A stretch of 64,000 bases of DNA from Microbacterium sp. SORGH_AS_1204 (GCF_030818935.1 NZ_JAUTBD010000001.1:2728001-2792000), one strand, 5' to 3'. Shown: positions 28,039-37,816, numbered from the stretch's first letter. The notes: a model not told the origin generated them from the letters alone. Numbers and translations: made by a program.

Positions 28039-29937
28039 CGGGGCGTCTCCTTCTGGGTGCGAGCGTCGGAGCGGTCGTTGGACGCGGCGGCATCCGGGGT
28101 GCCGTCGTCAGTCGAGCGGATAACGGGGATGGCGCCGGTGCGCGCTTCGCGCTCGGCCTCTTCGAGACTCGAGATGACGTAGCGGTAGTGCTCGCTCTCA
28201 CGCAGGAGGTCGGAATGCGTACCGACGGCCGTCACCCGACCGTTCTCGAGCAGGGCGACGCGGTCGGCGAGGGTCACGGTCGAGGGGCGGTGTGCGACGA
28301 CGAGGGCGGTGGTCTCGCTCAGCACCTCGCGCAGAGCGTCTTCGACCAGGGCCTCGGTGTCGACGTCGAGGGCCGACAGCGGGTCGTCGAGCACGAGCAC
28401 AGCCGGTCGCGCAGCGACCGCGCGAGCGAGGGCGAGGCGTTGACGCTGACCGCCGGAGAGGCTGAGGCCCCTCCTCGCCGATGACCGTGTCGAGCCCGTC
28501 GGGAAGGTCGTAGACGAACTGCGCCTGCGCCACCTGCAGCGCCTCACGCAGGATCTCCTCGGCCTCGGGCGAGCCCGCGGCGAGGTCTTCGCGTCCGAGC
28601 AGCACGTTGTCGCGCACCGTCTGCGAGAACAGCGTGGCGTCTTCGAAAGCCATGCCGACGTGGCGACGCAGCTCGGCCAGGGTGAGCTCGCGCACGTCAA
28701 CGCCGTCGAGCAGCACGCGTCCGCCCGTGACGTCGTAGAGGCGTCCGGGCAGGGTGGTGAGCGTCGTCTTGCCCGAACCGGTGAGCCCGACGAGGGCCAC
28801 TGTCTCACCGGGGCGCAGCACGAGGTCGACCCCGTCGAGCAGGTCGGGCTCGGTGTCGGCGGCATCCTGATACCGGAAATGCGCGTTCTCGAAGGCGAGC
28901 TCGCCGCGGGGGGCGTCGATGGTGCGCGGACGCTCCGGGTCGACGATCGTGTTCTCTTCGTCGAACACCTCGAAGATGCGGTCCGTGGCGGTGCGCGCGT
29001 CGAGGAGGAAGGAGAAGAGGAAGCCGATCGACTCCATCGGCCATCGCAGCACGGTGGCCATCGCGAAGAAGGCCACGAGCTCGGCGACCTGCAACTGCCC
29101 CAGTTGCGTGAGCACGATGCCCGCGCCCAGGCACACGGCGAACGCGATGTCGGGGAGCAGGACGAGCCAGAACCAGATCCACCCGATGGCGCGCGCTTTG
29201 TCGATCTCGGTCTCGCGCAGCGACTCGGCCTGGCGCGTGAATTTCTGCAGCGCGTGCTTTCCGCGCCCGAAGGCCTTCAATACGCGGATGCCGTGGACGC
29301 TCTCCTCCACCGAGGTGGCGAGGTCGCCGGCTTGGTCTTGGCTCTGACGCGTCAACGCCCCGTAGCGCTTCTCGAACCGGAAGCCGACGTAGATGACGGG
29401 CGCCGAGGTCACCAGGAACAGCGCCCCGAGCAACCAGTGCCAGCGGAACAGCAGCACGGCGCCGATCACGATCGTGAGCATGTTGACGACGAGCAGGATG
29501 ACGCCGAACGCGAGCCAGCGGCGCAGCATGCTGATGTCTTGCATCATGCGCGACAGCAGCTGCCCCGACTGCCAACGGTCGTGGAATGCGACGGGCAGGC
29601 GTTGCAGCCGCGAGTAGAACGACTGACGCAGGTCGTACTCGACCTTCGTGGCCGGCGCGAGCACGAGCCACCGGCGCAGCCACACCATCGCGGCTTCGGC
29701 GAGACCGAGACCGAGGACGGCGAGAGAACCCCAGACCAGCGCTGCGGGGTCGAGGGAGGCGATGGGGCCGGCGACGATCTGCTCGAGCACGAGCGGGATG
29801 GCGAGCGCCAGCAGGCTCGCGACGAGCGCGGTGGCGGCGCCAGCGATCAGGCGTGGCAGCACCGGACGCGCGATGGGCAGCAGACGCGCGAGCGCGCGCG
29901 GTGTCGAAAGGCGGGGTGGCGGCGAAGCGGTGGTCAT
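28035..29937 (-). pseudogene. ABC exporter half-transporter, first subunit, interrupted by a +1 frameshift
   Basis: The open frame from ATG 29937 encodes a normal exporter half: six membrane helices, Walker [11 protein letters not shown] and Q-loop [11 protein letters not shown]. It breaks after [11 protein letters not shown]. The downstream reading frame resumes at once with [17 protein letters not shown], Walker [13 protein letters not shown] and VVAHRPSTV, and runs to 28035. The break falls at the CCCC run 28468-28471 (GGGG on the coding strand). Removing one base restores a 633-residue protein whose stop overlaps the next gene by ATGA. This precise junction and coupling make a sequencing error or a very recent indel more likely than an old pseudogene. 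Confidence 0.85.
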
Positions 29938-30051
29938 GATCCTCGTGGGGTCGAAGCGGAGGCCGGGATGAGGCGCGGAGAAGGATGCCGGAGGCGCGGC
30001 GAAGATCGTCGGTCGGGGCGATGCGACTGCGCCGGAGCGCGACGCGCGGCC

Positions 30052-30126
30052 CTACGAGCGTCGGACGGGGCGCGCCGCGTGGGAGGACGCGGCGACCAGA
30101 GCGACGAGGGCGTCGGTTCGGTGCAT
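30052..30126 (-). CDS. Candidate leader peptide upstream of the ABC exporter operon
   Basis: A 24-codon open frame starting with ATG 30126, preceded by an excellent ribosome site (AAGGAGG, six bases before the ATG). It begins MHRTDALVALVAASS and ends in basic residues before a TAG. It lies about 115 bases upstream of the exporter start, in a leader of nearly 300 bases. Short translated leaders that sense stalled ribosomes are known before antibiotic-exporter genes in Gram-positive bacteria. That function here is inference, and I could not establish the alternative hairpins. Confidence 0.45.
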   Translation of the reverse strand: MHRTDALVALVAASSHAARPVRRS

Positions 30127-30231
30127 GGCATCCTCCTTCATCGTGTGGAGCTTCCGCCGGGGGGACGGCAGCCCTCCAGAGTATCCCCGACCGAACGGCC
30201 GCGGCAAGAGTACCTTTGCTTCTCGCCCAGA

Positions 30232-30729
30232 TCAGACGGCGGATTCGCGCGCCAGCAGACTCCGCTTCACCCCCGTTCCCCACGCGAACCCGCCCATCGT
30301 TCCGTCGCCGCGCAGCACGCGATGACACGGAACGAACAGCGCCACCGCATTGCGTGCGCAGATGGATGCCGCCGCGCGAACGGCGGTCGGCGACCCCAGG
30401 GCGCTCGCGAATCCCGCGTACGTCAGCGGGGAGCCCGGACGGATGCCGCGAAGCGCGTTCCAGCCGGCGAGCTGAAGCGTCGTTCCGCTCTGGGCGACGG
30501 CGACGGCGTCGATCGCGGCGACATCTCCGGCGTAGTACGCCCGCACGGCGTCGGCGGCGGACGTCTCCCCCGCCGTGACGTCGATGGGACGCCGGTCGGG
30601 ACGTAGACGCGCCAGCACCGCTTCGGCGTCGGCGGTCCACCCCGACACGATGACGCGATCGGCGTCATCGGCGAGGATGGCGAACGGGCCGTCGGGGGTG
30701 TCGACGAACTGCAGGGTCGCGTGGGTCAT
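30232..30729 (-). CDS. ogt: Methylated-DNA--protein-cysteine S-methyltransferase
   Basis: A 165-residue O6-alkylguanine-DNA alkyltransferase. The methyl-accepting cysteine lies in VPCHRVL, followed by [19 protein letters not shown], as in Ogt/MGMT. It removes O6-methyl groups from guanine in a single suicide transfer. The start ATG at 30729 overlaps the stop of the upstream Ada-AlkA gene (ATGA), so the two repair proteins are made from one coupled message. The much longer open frame upstream runs through the repeat-rich tail of that gene and is not coding. Confidence 0.94.
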   Translation of the reverse strand: MTHATLQFVDTPDGPFAILADDADRVIVSGWTADAEAVLARLRPDRRPIDVTAGETSAADAVRAYYAGDVAAIDAVAVAQSGTTLQLAGWNALRGIRPGSPLTYAGFASALGSPTAVRAAASICARNAVALFVPCHRVLRGDGTMGGFAWGTGVKRSLLARESAV

Positions 30730-32558
30730 GGGGCGGTCTCGCTCTCTGTGTCGGAAACGGGGGATGCCGCGGCAGCGGCGCGCGAGCCGCGAGGAACAGC
30801 GGCGGCGGCGCGGGAACCGGCGGGAACGGCGGCGGCGCGCGAATCGCGAGGAACGGCGGCGCCGGGAGAACCGGCGGGAACGGCGGCGACGGCCGCGGGA
30901 TGCGCGCGCGAACCGTCGACCGCGGGCGCCGCACCGGGACCGGCGGCGTCGGAAACTGCAGCCCCTGCAGCGGCGCGCTCGACCGTCACCTCGCTCGCGA
31001 CGACGTCGACGGGGGCCGCATCCGATCGCCGCCGCCGTTCGGGAACTGTCGCAGCCGCCGCGGTCTCGGCCGGAGAACGCCACGCCTGGGTCACGGGCGC
31101 GGCGTACCAGTAGTGCGCCATGGCATAGCTGCGCCACGGCGCCAGTCGCTCCGACCACGCGGTGAAGCCCGCGGGGTCGGACGGCAGACCGAGGGCGGCC
31201 GCCCCCGCGCGCGCCGCGACGTCTCCGGGCAGCAGCACGTCGGGGTCGCCGAGGACCCTCATCCGCACGTAATCGGCGGTCCACGGGCCGATCCCCCGCA
31301 TCGCGAGAAGGCGCTCCCGCTGGGCGGCGCCATCGTCGCCTGGACTCAGGTCGAGCGACCCGTCGGCGAGCGCCGCCGCGGCCTCCACGATCGCCCGCAT
31401 GCGCGCGGCGGGACCGCGAAGCACCTCGAGTCCCCGCTCGGCGATCACCGCAGGCTTGGGGAAGAGCATCATGGGCTCGGGTCCGACCTCGACCGTCTGC
31501 CCCAGCTCGGCCGCCAGCCGCCCCTGCATGGTGCGCGCGGACGCGACGCTGATCTGCTGCCCGATCATCGCGCGCAGCAGCATCTCGTGCGCGTCGATGG
31601 CTCCCGGCACGCGGACGCCCGGGATCGCCGCGACAGCGGGCGCGAGCTCGGGGTGTCGGGACAACGCCTCATCGACAGCGAGCGGGTCGGCGTCGAGGTC
31701 GAACAGCCGCCGGACGCGCGCGATGAGCGTGCCCAGATCGGCGAGGGCCGTCAACCGGGCACGAAGGCGCAGGCGGCCGTCGTCGGCCAGACGCACCTCG
31801 AACCACGCGGGCCCGCCGGGAAGGCGGACGACCCGAGCGAACGAACGGTCGTCGCCGACTTCGACCCCGGGGATCGCGTGCGCGCGCATCCAGCCGAACA
31901 GTCCGATCGTGTCGATCGGGCCGCGAACCGGAAGCGCCAGGTCGATCTCACCGGCGGACGCCTCCACTCCCGCGGCCCGCGAGCGGCGCGCGCGCAGGTC
32001 GCGCGGCGGCATCCCGAACACCTCGCCGATGGTGTCGGTGAACTGGCGGATGCTGGAGAAGCCCGCCGAGAAGGCCACGTCGGCCGACGACAGATCGGTG
32101 CCGACCAGAAGGGCTCGCGCCGTGTGCGCGCGGTGCGCTCGGGCGAGGGCGAGCGGTCCCGCGCCGAGCTCGGCGTGGAGCAGTCGCGTCAGGTGCCGCG
32201 ACGAATAGCCGAGGCGGCGCGACAGACCGGGCACGCCCTCGCGGTCGACGACGCCGTCGGCGATCAGTCTCATCGCCCGCGCCGCGACGTCACCGCGGAC
32301 GTCCCACAGCGGGGAACCGGGGGCGGCTTCGGGGAGGCAGCGTTTGCATGCGCGGTAGCCCGCCTCGTGCGCGGCGGCGGAGGTTGCATAGAAGGAGACG
32401 TTCTCTTGCTTCGGGGTGCGTGCGGGGCAGCTGGGTCGGCAGTAGACGCCCGTCGACCGCACGGCCGTGACGAACTGCCCGTCGAAGCGGCGGTCACGCG
32501 ACTGGATGACGCGGTACCGTTCGGCGAATGCCGGGGAGTCGGCGGTGGTGAGGGTCAT
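30726..32558 (-). CDS. alkA: Ada-type sensor/AraC regulator fused to AlkA 3-methyladenine-DNA glycosylase
   Basis: A protein of about 610 residues combining adaptive-response and repair modules. Residues 15-80 are the Ada zinc domain with four cysteines (C40, C44, C71, C74), where one accepts methyl groups from phosphotriesters. Residues 90-190 are an AraC helix-turn-helix. Residues 200-290 are the AlkA N-terminal domain. Residues 300-470 are the HhH-GPD glycosylase, with [15 protein letters not shown] and the catalytic aspartate in PGD. The last 120 residues are an Ala/Pro/Arg/Ser-rich repetitive tail not found in the family core. I use ATG 32558 (MTLTTADSP); GTG 32609 would add 17 residues. 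It likely activates itself and ogt on alkylation damage. Confidence 0.9.
   Translation of the reverse strand: MTLTTADSPAFAERYRVIQSRDRRFDGQFVTAVRSTGVYCRPSCPARTPKQENVSFYATSAAAHEAGYRACKRCLPEAAPGSPLWDVRGDVAARAMRLIADGVVDREGVPGLSRRLGYSSRHLTRLLHAELGAGPLALARAHRAHTARALLVGTDLSSADVAFSAGFSSIRQFTDTIGEVFGMPPRDLRARRSRAAGVEASAGEIDLALPVRGPIDTIGLFGWMRAHAIPGVEVGDDRSFARVVRLPGGPAWFEVRLADDGRLRLRARLTALADLGTLIARVRRLFDLDADPLAVDEALSRHPELAPAVAAIPGVRVPGAIDAHEMLLRAMIGQQISVASARTMQGRLAAELGQTVEVGPEPMMLFPKPAVIAERGLEVLRGPAARMRAIVEAAAALADGSLDLSPGDDGAAQRERLLAMRGIGPWTADYVRMRVLGDPDVLLPGDVAARAGAAALGLPSDPAGFTAWSERLAPWRSYAMAHYWYAAPVTQAWRSPAETAAAATVPERRRRSDAAPVDVVASEVTVERAAAGAAVSDAAGPGAAPAVDGSRAHPAAVAAVPAGSPGAAVPRDSRAAAVPAGSRAAAAVPRGSRAAAAASPVSDTESETAP
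30773..30900. repeat. Degenerate tandem repeat in the 3' end of the Ada-AlkA gene
   Basis: Units of the form GGGAACCGGCGGGAACGGC and GCGAATCGCGAGGAACGGC alternate here, encoding repeated RGSRAAA / AGSRAAA / RDSRAAA blocks near the protein's C-terminus. The pattern suggests repeat expansion within a coding tail. Confidence 0.75.
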
Positions 32559-32713
32559 GGCATCCACCCTGCCATCGACCTCCGACATCGACCGGCGGAA
32601 ATCGGACACGGCCGTGCGCGCATGCTCGCGCCCTCGCGAGACGCACGACGGCGGCGCCGATCGGACCCCCCACGGTCCGACCGACGCCCGTCATCACCGC
32701 CGGGGAGCGGGTC

Positions 32714-34702
32714 TCACCCCTCCGCGATGGCGAACCCGCCGGCGGGGATGACCACCGACACCGCGCCGTCTGTCGACGTCGCCCGCACGAGCGAACCGGC
32801 GGTGTCGTACACCTTGACCGAAGAGCGCACCTTGTCGGTGCCGATGATGGAGAGCTGCGGCGCGATCGCGCTCGAAAGGACGAGCTCGCCGTACGCGTCG
32901 CCGCCCAGCACGAGACGCGAGATCCACGGCCGCACGATGAGGCCGTCGAGGGTGAGGTCTCCGCGCAGCGCCGTGACGCGGAGATCCGACGCCGCTACCG
33001 CGGCGGGAAGGCCGTACGGCAGCAGCGCGCCAGGGGCGGGCGAGATGCCCTGCTGCGGGCCGGTGATGCTCAGCACCCCGCCGCCGCGCCAGACCGACTG
33101 CGTTGCGACGCCGGGCACCGTCGACACGACCGGTTCGATCCACCGTCGGGTGTCCGACGGCCCGAGGTCCCACGTCGCGCTCTGTCGCGGCGTCAAGGTG
33201 AGCCCGTCGCCCGACCAGCGGGACTCCCCCGTCCACAACGACTCCGGTGCGAACACGGTGCCGTCAGTGCTCGTGGCATCTTCGGCCTCGACGTACTCGA
33301 GACCCACCCGGTTCTCGACGCTCGACAGAGCCGTGGCCCGCGCCGCGACGGCGGGGTGCGCGTCGAGAGCGATCGCCGTCAGCACGCCGTGAATGGTCGA
33401 CTCGGCGCCGCTGTCGCGGTCGACGGTGCCGTCGGGCTGCAGACCGTCATAGGTGACGCCGGTCGCCGGGTCGTACATCTGCGCGCCGGCGTGGTTCGCG
33501 CCGAAGAACCACGCCGCGTGCAACCCGGCGAGCTGGGCGAAGGACTCGGCACCGGTGGTGTCGGCGAGCGCGAGCAGCGACTGCACGCGCGAACCCGCGC
33601 CGGAGGCGATCTGCACGCGGTCGGTCGGGCTGGGGTACCACCCGATGTCGGGACCGCCCGCGGTGAGCAGCGTCGTGGTGAAGCCGGTGGCATCCGCGAT
33701 CGCCGGTTCGACCAGCGCGTCGTCGTCGAAGATGTCACCGGCAGCGGCGAGCGCCGCGGGCGTCTGCGATCCCTGCGCGTGCCACATGGCGGGCGACTGC
33801 GCCCGCGGGAGAAGCGCGCCGTACGGCCACTGGCGGGTGGATCCGGATGCCATGGCCGCCACGCCCTCGGCGAGCTGACGCGCCGCGGTGGCCGAGCTGT
33901 CGTCGCCCGCTCTCACGGCGGCCGTGAGCCCGAGGACGGCCTCGGCCGCGGCATCCGCGCCGTCGGCGACGAGCCAGGCCGGCACCTCGACCCCGTCGGA
34001 CTCGACGTACTGTCCGTACGACGTCAGTACGTCGCGCTCGATCGCGCCGCGCGAGAGGGCGAGCCGGTCTTTGAGGAACGCCGCGAACGCCGGGTCGTCG
34101 TCGACGAAGGCCGCGTAGCCCTCGCCGAGCGCCCATACCGTCCGCGCCGTCCAGGAGCCGGGTCGGGAATCGGAGGGGCCGGGCAGCTCCATCGGCTCGG
34201 CGGAGGGGTTGAGGTCTCCGTCGGGCTGCATCCACCGCACGACCTCGCCCGCCGAGGGACCCTCGGTCGTCTGGTGGTAGGCGACCGTGCGCAGCAGTTC
34301 GTAGGCCTTCCGACGGCTCTCGGCGTCGCCGGTCTGCTCCCAATCGCGGATGTACACCACGGCCGCCCGGGTGGTGTCGTCGGCGGTGAACGCGCCCTGC
34401 CCCCAGTCTCCGGTCGCCGGATCGAGCGGACCACCGCCCATGCGCTCGAAGGTGCCGCCGTCGCGGGCGTCGGCGGAGGTCCACGGGGCCAGGAGCGTGG
34501 GCTCCTGGGCCTGCCGGTAGGTCGAGTGCCCGGTGACACCGACGGGCGGGGTCGCCTGGTCGAGCAAGAAGTCGAGGTGGTCGAGGTTCGTCAGCGTGCC
34601 GGCCGAGGGGACGGCGGCGGCGGCCGGGACGGCCGTCAGCGACACGACGAGGGCGGCGGCGCCCAGCACCGCCGGGATGCGCGCACGTCGTCGTGCGTTC
34701 AT
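32714..34702 (-). CDS. Secreted protein of unknown function (about 660 residues)
   Basis: A 662-residue protein with a clear Sec signal peptide (RRRARIP, a hydrophobic helix, and AAAA cleavage near residue 30), so it is exported. The mature protein has repeated helix-rich segments with many aromatic and acidic residues (VRWMQPDGDLNPS, WALGEGYAAFVDDDPAF, WPYGALLPRAQSPAMWHAQG, HAAWFFGANHAGAQMYDP). These are suggestive of an alpha/alpha-toroid glycosidase-like or glycan-processing fold. The last 150 residues are beta-rich, like an accessory jelly-roll. No family signature is certain. The start at 34702 follows GGAAGGA. No LPxTG or membrane anchor is seen. Confidence 0.8.
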   Translation of the reverse strand: MNARRRARIPAVLGAAALVVSLTAVPAAAAVPSAGTLTNLDHLDFLLDQATPPVGVTGHSTYRQAQEPTLLAPWTSADARDGGTFERMGGGPLDPATGDWGQGAFTADDTTRAAVVYIRDWEQTGDAESRRKAYELLRTVAYHQTTEGPSAGEVVRWMQPDGDLNPSAEPMELPGPSDSRPGSWTARTVWALGEGYAAFVDDDPAFAAFLKDRLALSRGAIERDVLTSYGQYVESDGVEVPAWLVADGADAAAEAVLGLTAAVRAGDDSSATAARQLAEGVAAMASGSTRQWPYGALLPRAQSPAMWHAQGSQTPAALAAAGDIFDDDALVEPAIADATGFTTTLLTAGGPDIGWYPSPTDRVQIASGAGSRVQSLLALADTTGAESFAQLAGLHAAWFFGANHAGAQMYDPATGVTYDGLQPDGTVDRDSGAESTIHGVLTAIALDAHPAVAARATALSSVENRVGLEYVEAEDATSTDGTVFAPESLWTGESRWSGDGLTLTPRQSATWDLGPSDTRRWIEPVVSTVPGVATQSVWRGGGVLSITGPQQGISPAPGALLPYGLPAAVAASDLRVTALRGDLTLDGLIVRPWISRLVLGGDAYGELVLSSAIAPQLSIIGTDKVRSSVKVYDTAGSLVRATSTDGAVSVVIPAGGFAIAEG

Positions 34703-35020
34703 GGGGGATCCTTCCGATCGAATACAGGATGCAGGAGATATGGGCCCCGCAGAAGGGCGGATCACGGAATTCCGCGGTGAGCGGATGCCGTGGGAGGGCA
34801 TCCACTGCGTCGACTTCGTCCTGTTCGTTCGGCGGTGGCCTTCGTCGCCCGCCGGATCGTGCCCGCTCCGCGCTCGCAGCCGCGGTCGGGCCGCAGCACC
34901 ACGCCCTCGCACTCGACGACGACGGGCGTGCCGTCTTCGAGCGCCACGCGGGCCGGGCACAGGCGCGAGCCGACCGCGCAACCCCCGCGTGATGTCGGTG
35001 GCCGTCGCTAGCGTGACAGC
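34703..35020. other. 318-bp divergent promoter region with a possible small ORF
   Basis: The gap separates the secreted-protein gene from the divergent flavoprotein gene and must contain both promoters. On the minus strand 34762-34947 is a 61-codon GTG-started frame (ALEDGTPVVVECEGVVLRPD). Its first 40 codons show G/C third positions like real genes, but the end does not, and no good ribosome site is visible. I do not call it a gene. Confidence 0.4.
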
Positions 35021-36448
35021 ATGAGCGAACGCGAATACGACCTCATCGTCATCGGCGCCGGCCCCGTGGGTGAGAACGTCGCCGACCGCGCCGTGCAGGC
35101 CGGACTCACCGCCGTGATCGTCGAGTCCGAACTCGTCGGCGGCGAGTGCTCGTACTGGGCGTGCATGCCCTCCAAAGCCCTTCTGCGCAGTGGCGCAGCC
35201 CTTCGCGCCGCGCGCGACGTCGACGGCGCGAAGCAGGCGGTCACCGGCGACCTCGATGTCGCCGCCGTCCTGCGCCGCCGCGACACGATGACGAGCGACT
35301 GGAACGATTCCGGCCAGGTCGAATGGCTGCAGGGCGCGGGAATCGACCTCGTGCGCGGCCACGGGCGCCTCACGGGCGAGAAGACCGTACGAGTCACCGC
35401 CGACGACGGCACCACCACCGATCTGCGAGCGCGCCACGCGGTCGCCGTGTGCACCGGTTCGGCGGCGCTGCTCCCCGACATCCCCGGCCTGGCCGACATC
35501 TCGCCGTGGACCAGCCGTGAGGCCACCGCGGTCGAGCGCATCCCGGACTCCCTCGCGATCATCGGCGGCGGCGTCGTGGGGGCCGAGATGGCCACCGCAT
35601 TCGCGAGCCTCGGCGCCGCGGTGACGATCATCGCGCGCTCGGGACTGCTCGGCGGCAACGAGCCGTTCGCCGGCGAACTCGTCGCGACGTCGCTCCGCGA
35701 CCGCGGGGTCACCGTCAAGACGGGGGCGGATGCCACGGCCGCGCGCCGCGACGATGACGCGCGAGTGGTGCTCGAGCTCTCCGACGGCACCACCGTCACC
35801 GCCGATGAGGTCCTCGTCGCCACGGGCCGCGTACCCCGCACGGGCGATCTGGGGCTGGAGGCCGTCGGTCTTCAGGCCGGCGAGTGGCTCGACGTCGACG
35901 ACACCCTGCGTGTTCGCGGGTCGGACTGGCTGTACGCCGTCGGCGACGTCAATCACCGCGCCTTGCTGACCCATCAGGGCAAGTACCAGGCGCGGGCCGC
36001 GGGAGACGTCATCGCCGCCCGCGCCCAGGGCGAGGAGATCGACGATGCGCCGTGGGGCGCGCACGTCGCCACCGCCGATCACGACGCGGTGCCGCAGGTG
36101 ACGTTCACCGACCCCGAGGTCGCGTCGGTGGGGCTCACCGCCGCGAAGGCCGAGGAGAAGGGCCTGAACGTGAAGGTGGTCGACTACGACCTGGCGAATG
36201 TCGCCGGATCGAGCGAGCAGTCCGACGCCTATACCGGGCGCGCCCGCGCCATCGTCGATCTCGACCGCGGTGTGCTCGTCGGCGCGACCTTCGTCGGCCC
36301 CGACATCGCGGAGCTGCTGCACTCCGCCACCATCGCGATCGTCGGCGAGGTCCCCGTGAAGCGGCTCTGGCACGCGGTGCCGTCGTATCCCACGGTCAGC
36401 GAGGTCTGGCTGCGGCTGCTCGAGACGCTCGGCCGCGACAGCGCCTGA
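35021..36448 (+). CDS. Class I pyridine nucleotide-disulfide oxidoreductase (dihydrolipoamide dehydrogenase / mercuric reductase-like)
   Basis: A 475-residue FAD flavoprotein of the glutathione-reductase family. It has an FAD motif GAGPVG (12-17), the redox-active cysteine pair C43/C48 in GGECSYWACMPSK, an NAD(P) motif GGGVVGAEMA near 185-195, FAD motif 2 ending YAVGDVN, and a C-terminal dimerisation domain with the HAVPSYPTVSEVW active-site region. GG-ECSYWACMPSK differs from the lipoamide consensus GGTCLNVGCIPSK, so the substrate may not be lipoamide. No 2-oxoacid dehydrogenase genes are adjacent. A degraded copy of its 3' end follows. Confidence 0.88.
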   Translation: MSEREYDLIVIGAGPVGENVADRAVQAGLTAVIVESELVGGECSYWACMPSKALLRSGAALRAARDVDGAKQAVTGDLDVAAVLRRRDTMTSDWNDSGQVEWLQGAGIDLVRGHGRLTGEKTVRVTADDGTTTDLRARHAVAVCTGSAALLPDIPGLADISPWTSREATAVERIPDSLAIIGGGVVGAEMATAFASLGAAVTIIARSGLLGGNEPFAGELVATSLRDRGVTVKTGADATAARRDDDARVVLELSDGTTVTADEVLVATGRVPRTGDLGLEAVGLQAGEWLDVDDTLRVRGSDWLYAVGDVNHRALLTHQGKYQARAAGDVIAARAQGEEIDDAPWGAHVATADHDAVPQVTFTDPEVASVGLTAAKAEEKGLNVKVVDYDLANVAGSSEQSDAYTGRARAIVDLDRGVLVGATFVGPDIAELLHSATIAIVGEVPVKRLWHAVPSYPTVSEVWLRLLETLGRDSA

Positions 36449-36452
36449 GCGA

Positions 36453-36512
36453 CTCTCGCACACGGTGTCGTCGCATCCCGGGGTCAGCGAGGTCTGGTCT
36501 CGCGTGCTCTAA
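36453..36512 (+). pseudogene. Degenerate duplicate of the 3' end of the preceding flavoprotein gene
   Basis: These 60 bases align with 36366-36425 at roughly 80% identity (about 47 of 59 by eye). They translate as LSHTVSSHPGVSEVW, against LWHAVPSYPTVSEVW in the intact gene, before a stop. It begins four bases after the intact stop codon, so it looks like a tandem duplication remnant. Confidence 0.7.
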
Positions 36513-36624
36513 CACTCGCCCGTGACGGCGGCTGAGTGGCTGCATCCGTCCACGCACCCGCCGGCAGGCCCGAGAACCGCGCCGCTGCACACGCGCGGCT
36601 CCGCGAACGCGTAGCCTCACACGC

Positions 36625-37140
36625 ATGCCCCGCTCCGTCGCCCTCATCCGCGGCGTCGGCGGCCCCACCGCCCTGAGGATGCCCGCGTTGCGGGAGGTTC
36701 TGGCATCCGCGGGATTCGGCGAGGTCGTGACGCTTCAGGTCGCGGGCAATGTGGTCCTCGATGCCGGCTCCCGCTCCCCCGACGAGATCGCCGCCACGGT
36801 GCGCGCGGCCGTCGGCAGCGCGTTCGGCTTCGACCTGCCCGTCGTCGTGCGCTCGCACGCCGAGCTCGCTGACGCGGTGGCCCGCAACCCCTATGCCGGC
36901 GCCCCCGAGGGGCGTTGGGTGCAGACCGTCTTCCTGGACACGACGCCGACCGCGACGCTCACGCTGCCCGATGGCATCCCCGAGGTGGCGGTGCTCGACG
37001 GACGCGAGGTGTTCGTCCGGTACCCCGAGGGCATCGGCGGGTCGAAGCTGCACGCGGGCTGGTTCGAGAAACGCCTCGGGGTCACGGGCACCGCCCGCAA
37101 CGCCAACACGATCGCGAAACTCGTCGCACTCAGCGCCTGA
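36625..37140 (+). CDS. DUF1697 family protein
   Basis: A 171-residue protein matching DUF1697: MPRSVALIRGVGGPTALRMPALREVLASAGF at the N-terminus (usually ALLRGINVGG..M..LR...E.LGF), the middle ...QVAGNVVLDAG, and the C-terminal K-RLGVTGTARNANTIAKL. The fold is two ferredoxin-like repeats, and no function is proven. The frame ends at 37140; the repeat region beyond is not part of it. It is monocistronic. Confidence 0.85.
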   Translation: MPRSVALIRGVGGPTALRMPALREVLASAGFGEVVTLQVAGNVVLDAGSRSPDEIAATVRAAVGSAFGFDLPVVVRSHAELADAVARNPYAGAPEGRWVQTVFLDTTPTATLTLPDGIPEVAVLDGREVFVRYPEGIGGSKLHAGWFEKRLGVTGTARNANTIAKLVALSA

Positions 37141-37816
37141 CGCGCGGCGCGGCGGCGCGCGCAGCGGAAGAGCGCACCGCGGCAGAGCGCGCGGCGACGG
37201 GCCGAGCCGTGGCAGGCCCGCGGCTCCAGAGCGCGCGGCAACGGGCCGCCGCGACAGAACGCCCGGCGACGGCCGCGGCGACAGGCCCGCGGCAGCGGAG
37301 CGCGCGGCGACGGGCCGCTGCGACAGAGCGCGCAGCGACGGGCCGTGCCGCGGCAGGCCCGCGGCTGCAGAGCGCGCGGCGACGGGCCGCTGCGACAGAG
37401 CGCGCGGCGACGGGCCGTGCCGCGGCAAGCCCGCCGCGGCAGAGCGCGCGGCCACCGAGCCCGCCCCTACACAGCGATAAACGCCCCGGCGAGTGAGACA
37501 CGCCACCGCGCGGCGTTTCTCACTCGAAACAGCGTTTCTCGCCAAGGAACCGGCACCCACCCCCACAGCAAACGGCGTTTCTCACTTGAAACAGCGTTTC
37601 TCGCCAAGGAACCCGCGCCCACCCCCGCAGCAAAGGGCGTTCCTCACCCGAACCGCGTTCGCATCCGAACAACGGCCGGCCACACGGCACCGCAGGGCGC
37701 TCGCATGCACCTCACACGACGGCGCCGCCACGACCGAAGCCGCGGCGGCGCCGCACCCGCGCGCGAGACACGGCGCGTCCGCGGCGGCGCCGCACACGCG
37801 CGCGGGACACGGCGCG
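37141..37816. repeat. 676-bp gene-free repeat region: degenerate minisatellite plus two 62-bp copies
   Basis: From about 37160 to 37450 blocks of GAGCGCGCGGCGACGGGCC alternate with GCCGCGGCAGGCCCGCGGC, giving a degenerate tandem array. From 37511 come two 62-base copies (37511-37572 and 37573-37634) and a third, broken one. Each starts CGGCGTTTCTCACT and contains AACAGCGTTTCTCGCC. These belong with the GAAACGCC/GGCGTTTCTC family found near hpaI, hxlA and glyA. The last 150 bases before purH hold further GCGGCGCCGCAC units. Open frames across this region are repeat artefacts. Confidence 0.85.

Noticed and set aside
26416..28182. A long plus-strand frame opposite the ABC exporter
   Set aside because: It is a mirror of the codon bias on the true strand; the minus frame has complete ABC motifs.
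34762..34947. A 61-codon GTG-started gene upstream of the flavoprotein
   Set aside because: There is some coding-like codon bias at the start but no ribosome site, no family and a non-coding end; mentioned only within the gap entry.
37141..37480. Extension of the DUF1697 protein or an Arg-rich small protein
   Set aside because: It is only a translation of the tandem repeat, beyond a normal stop codon.
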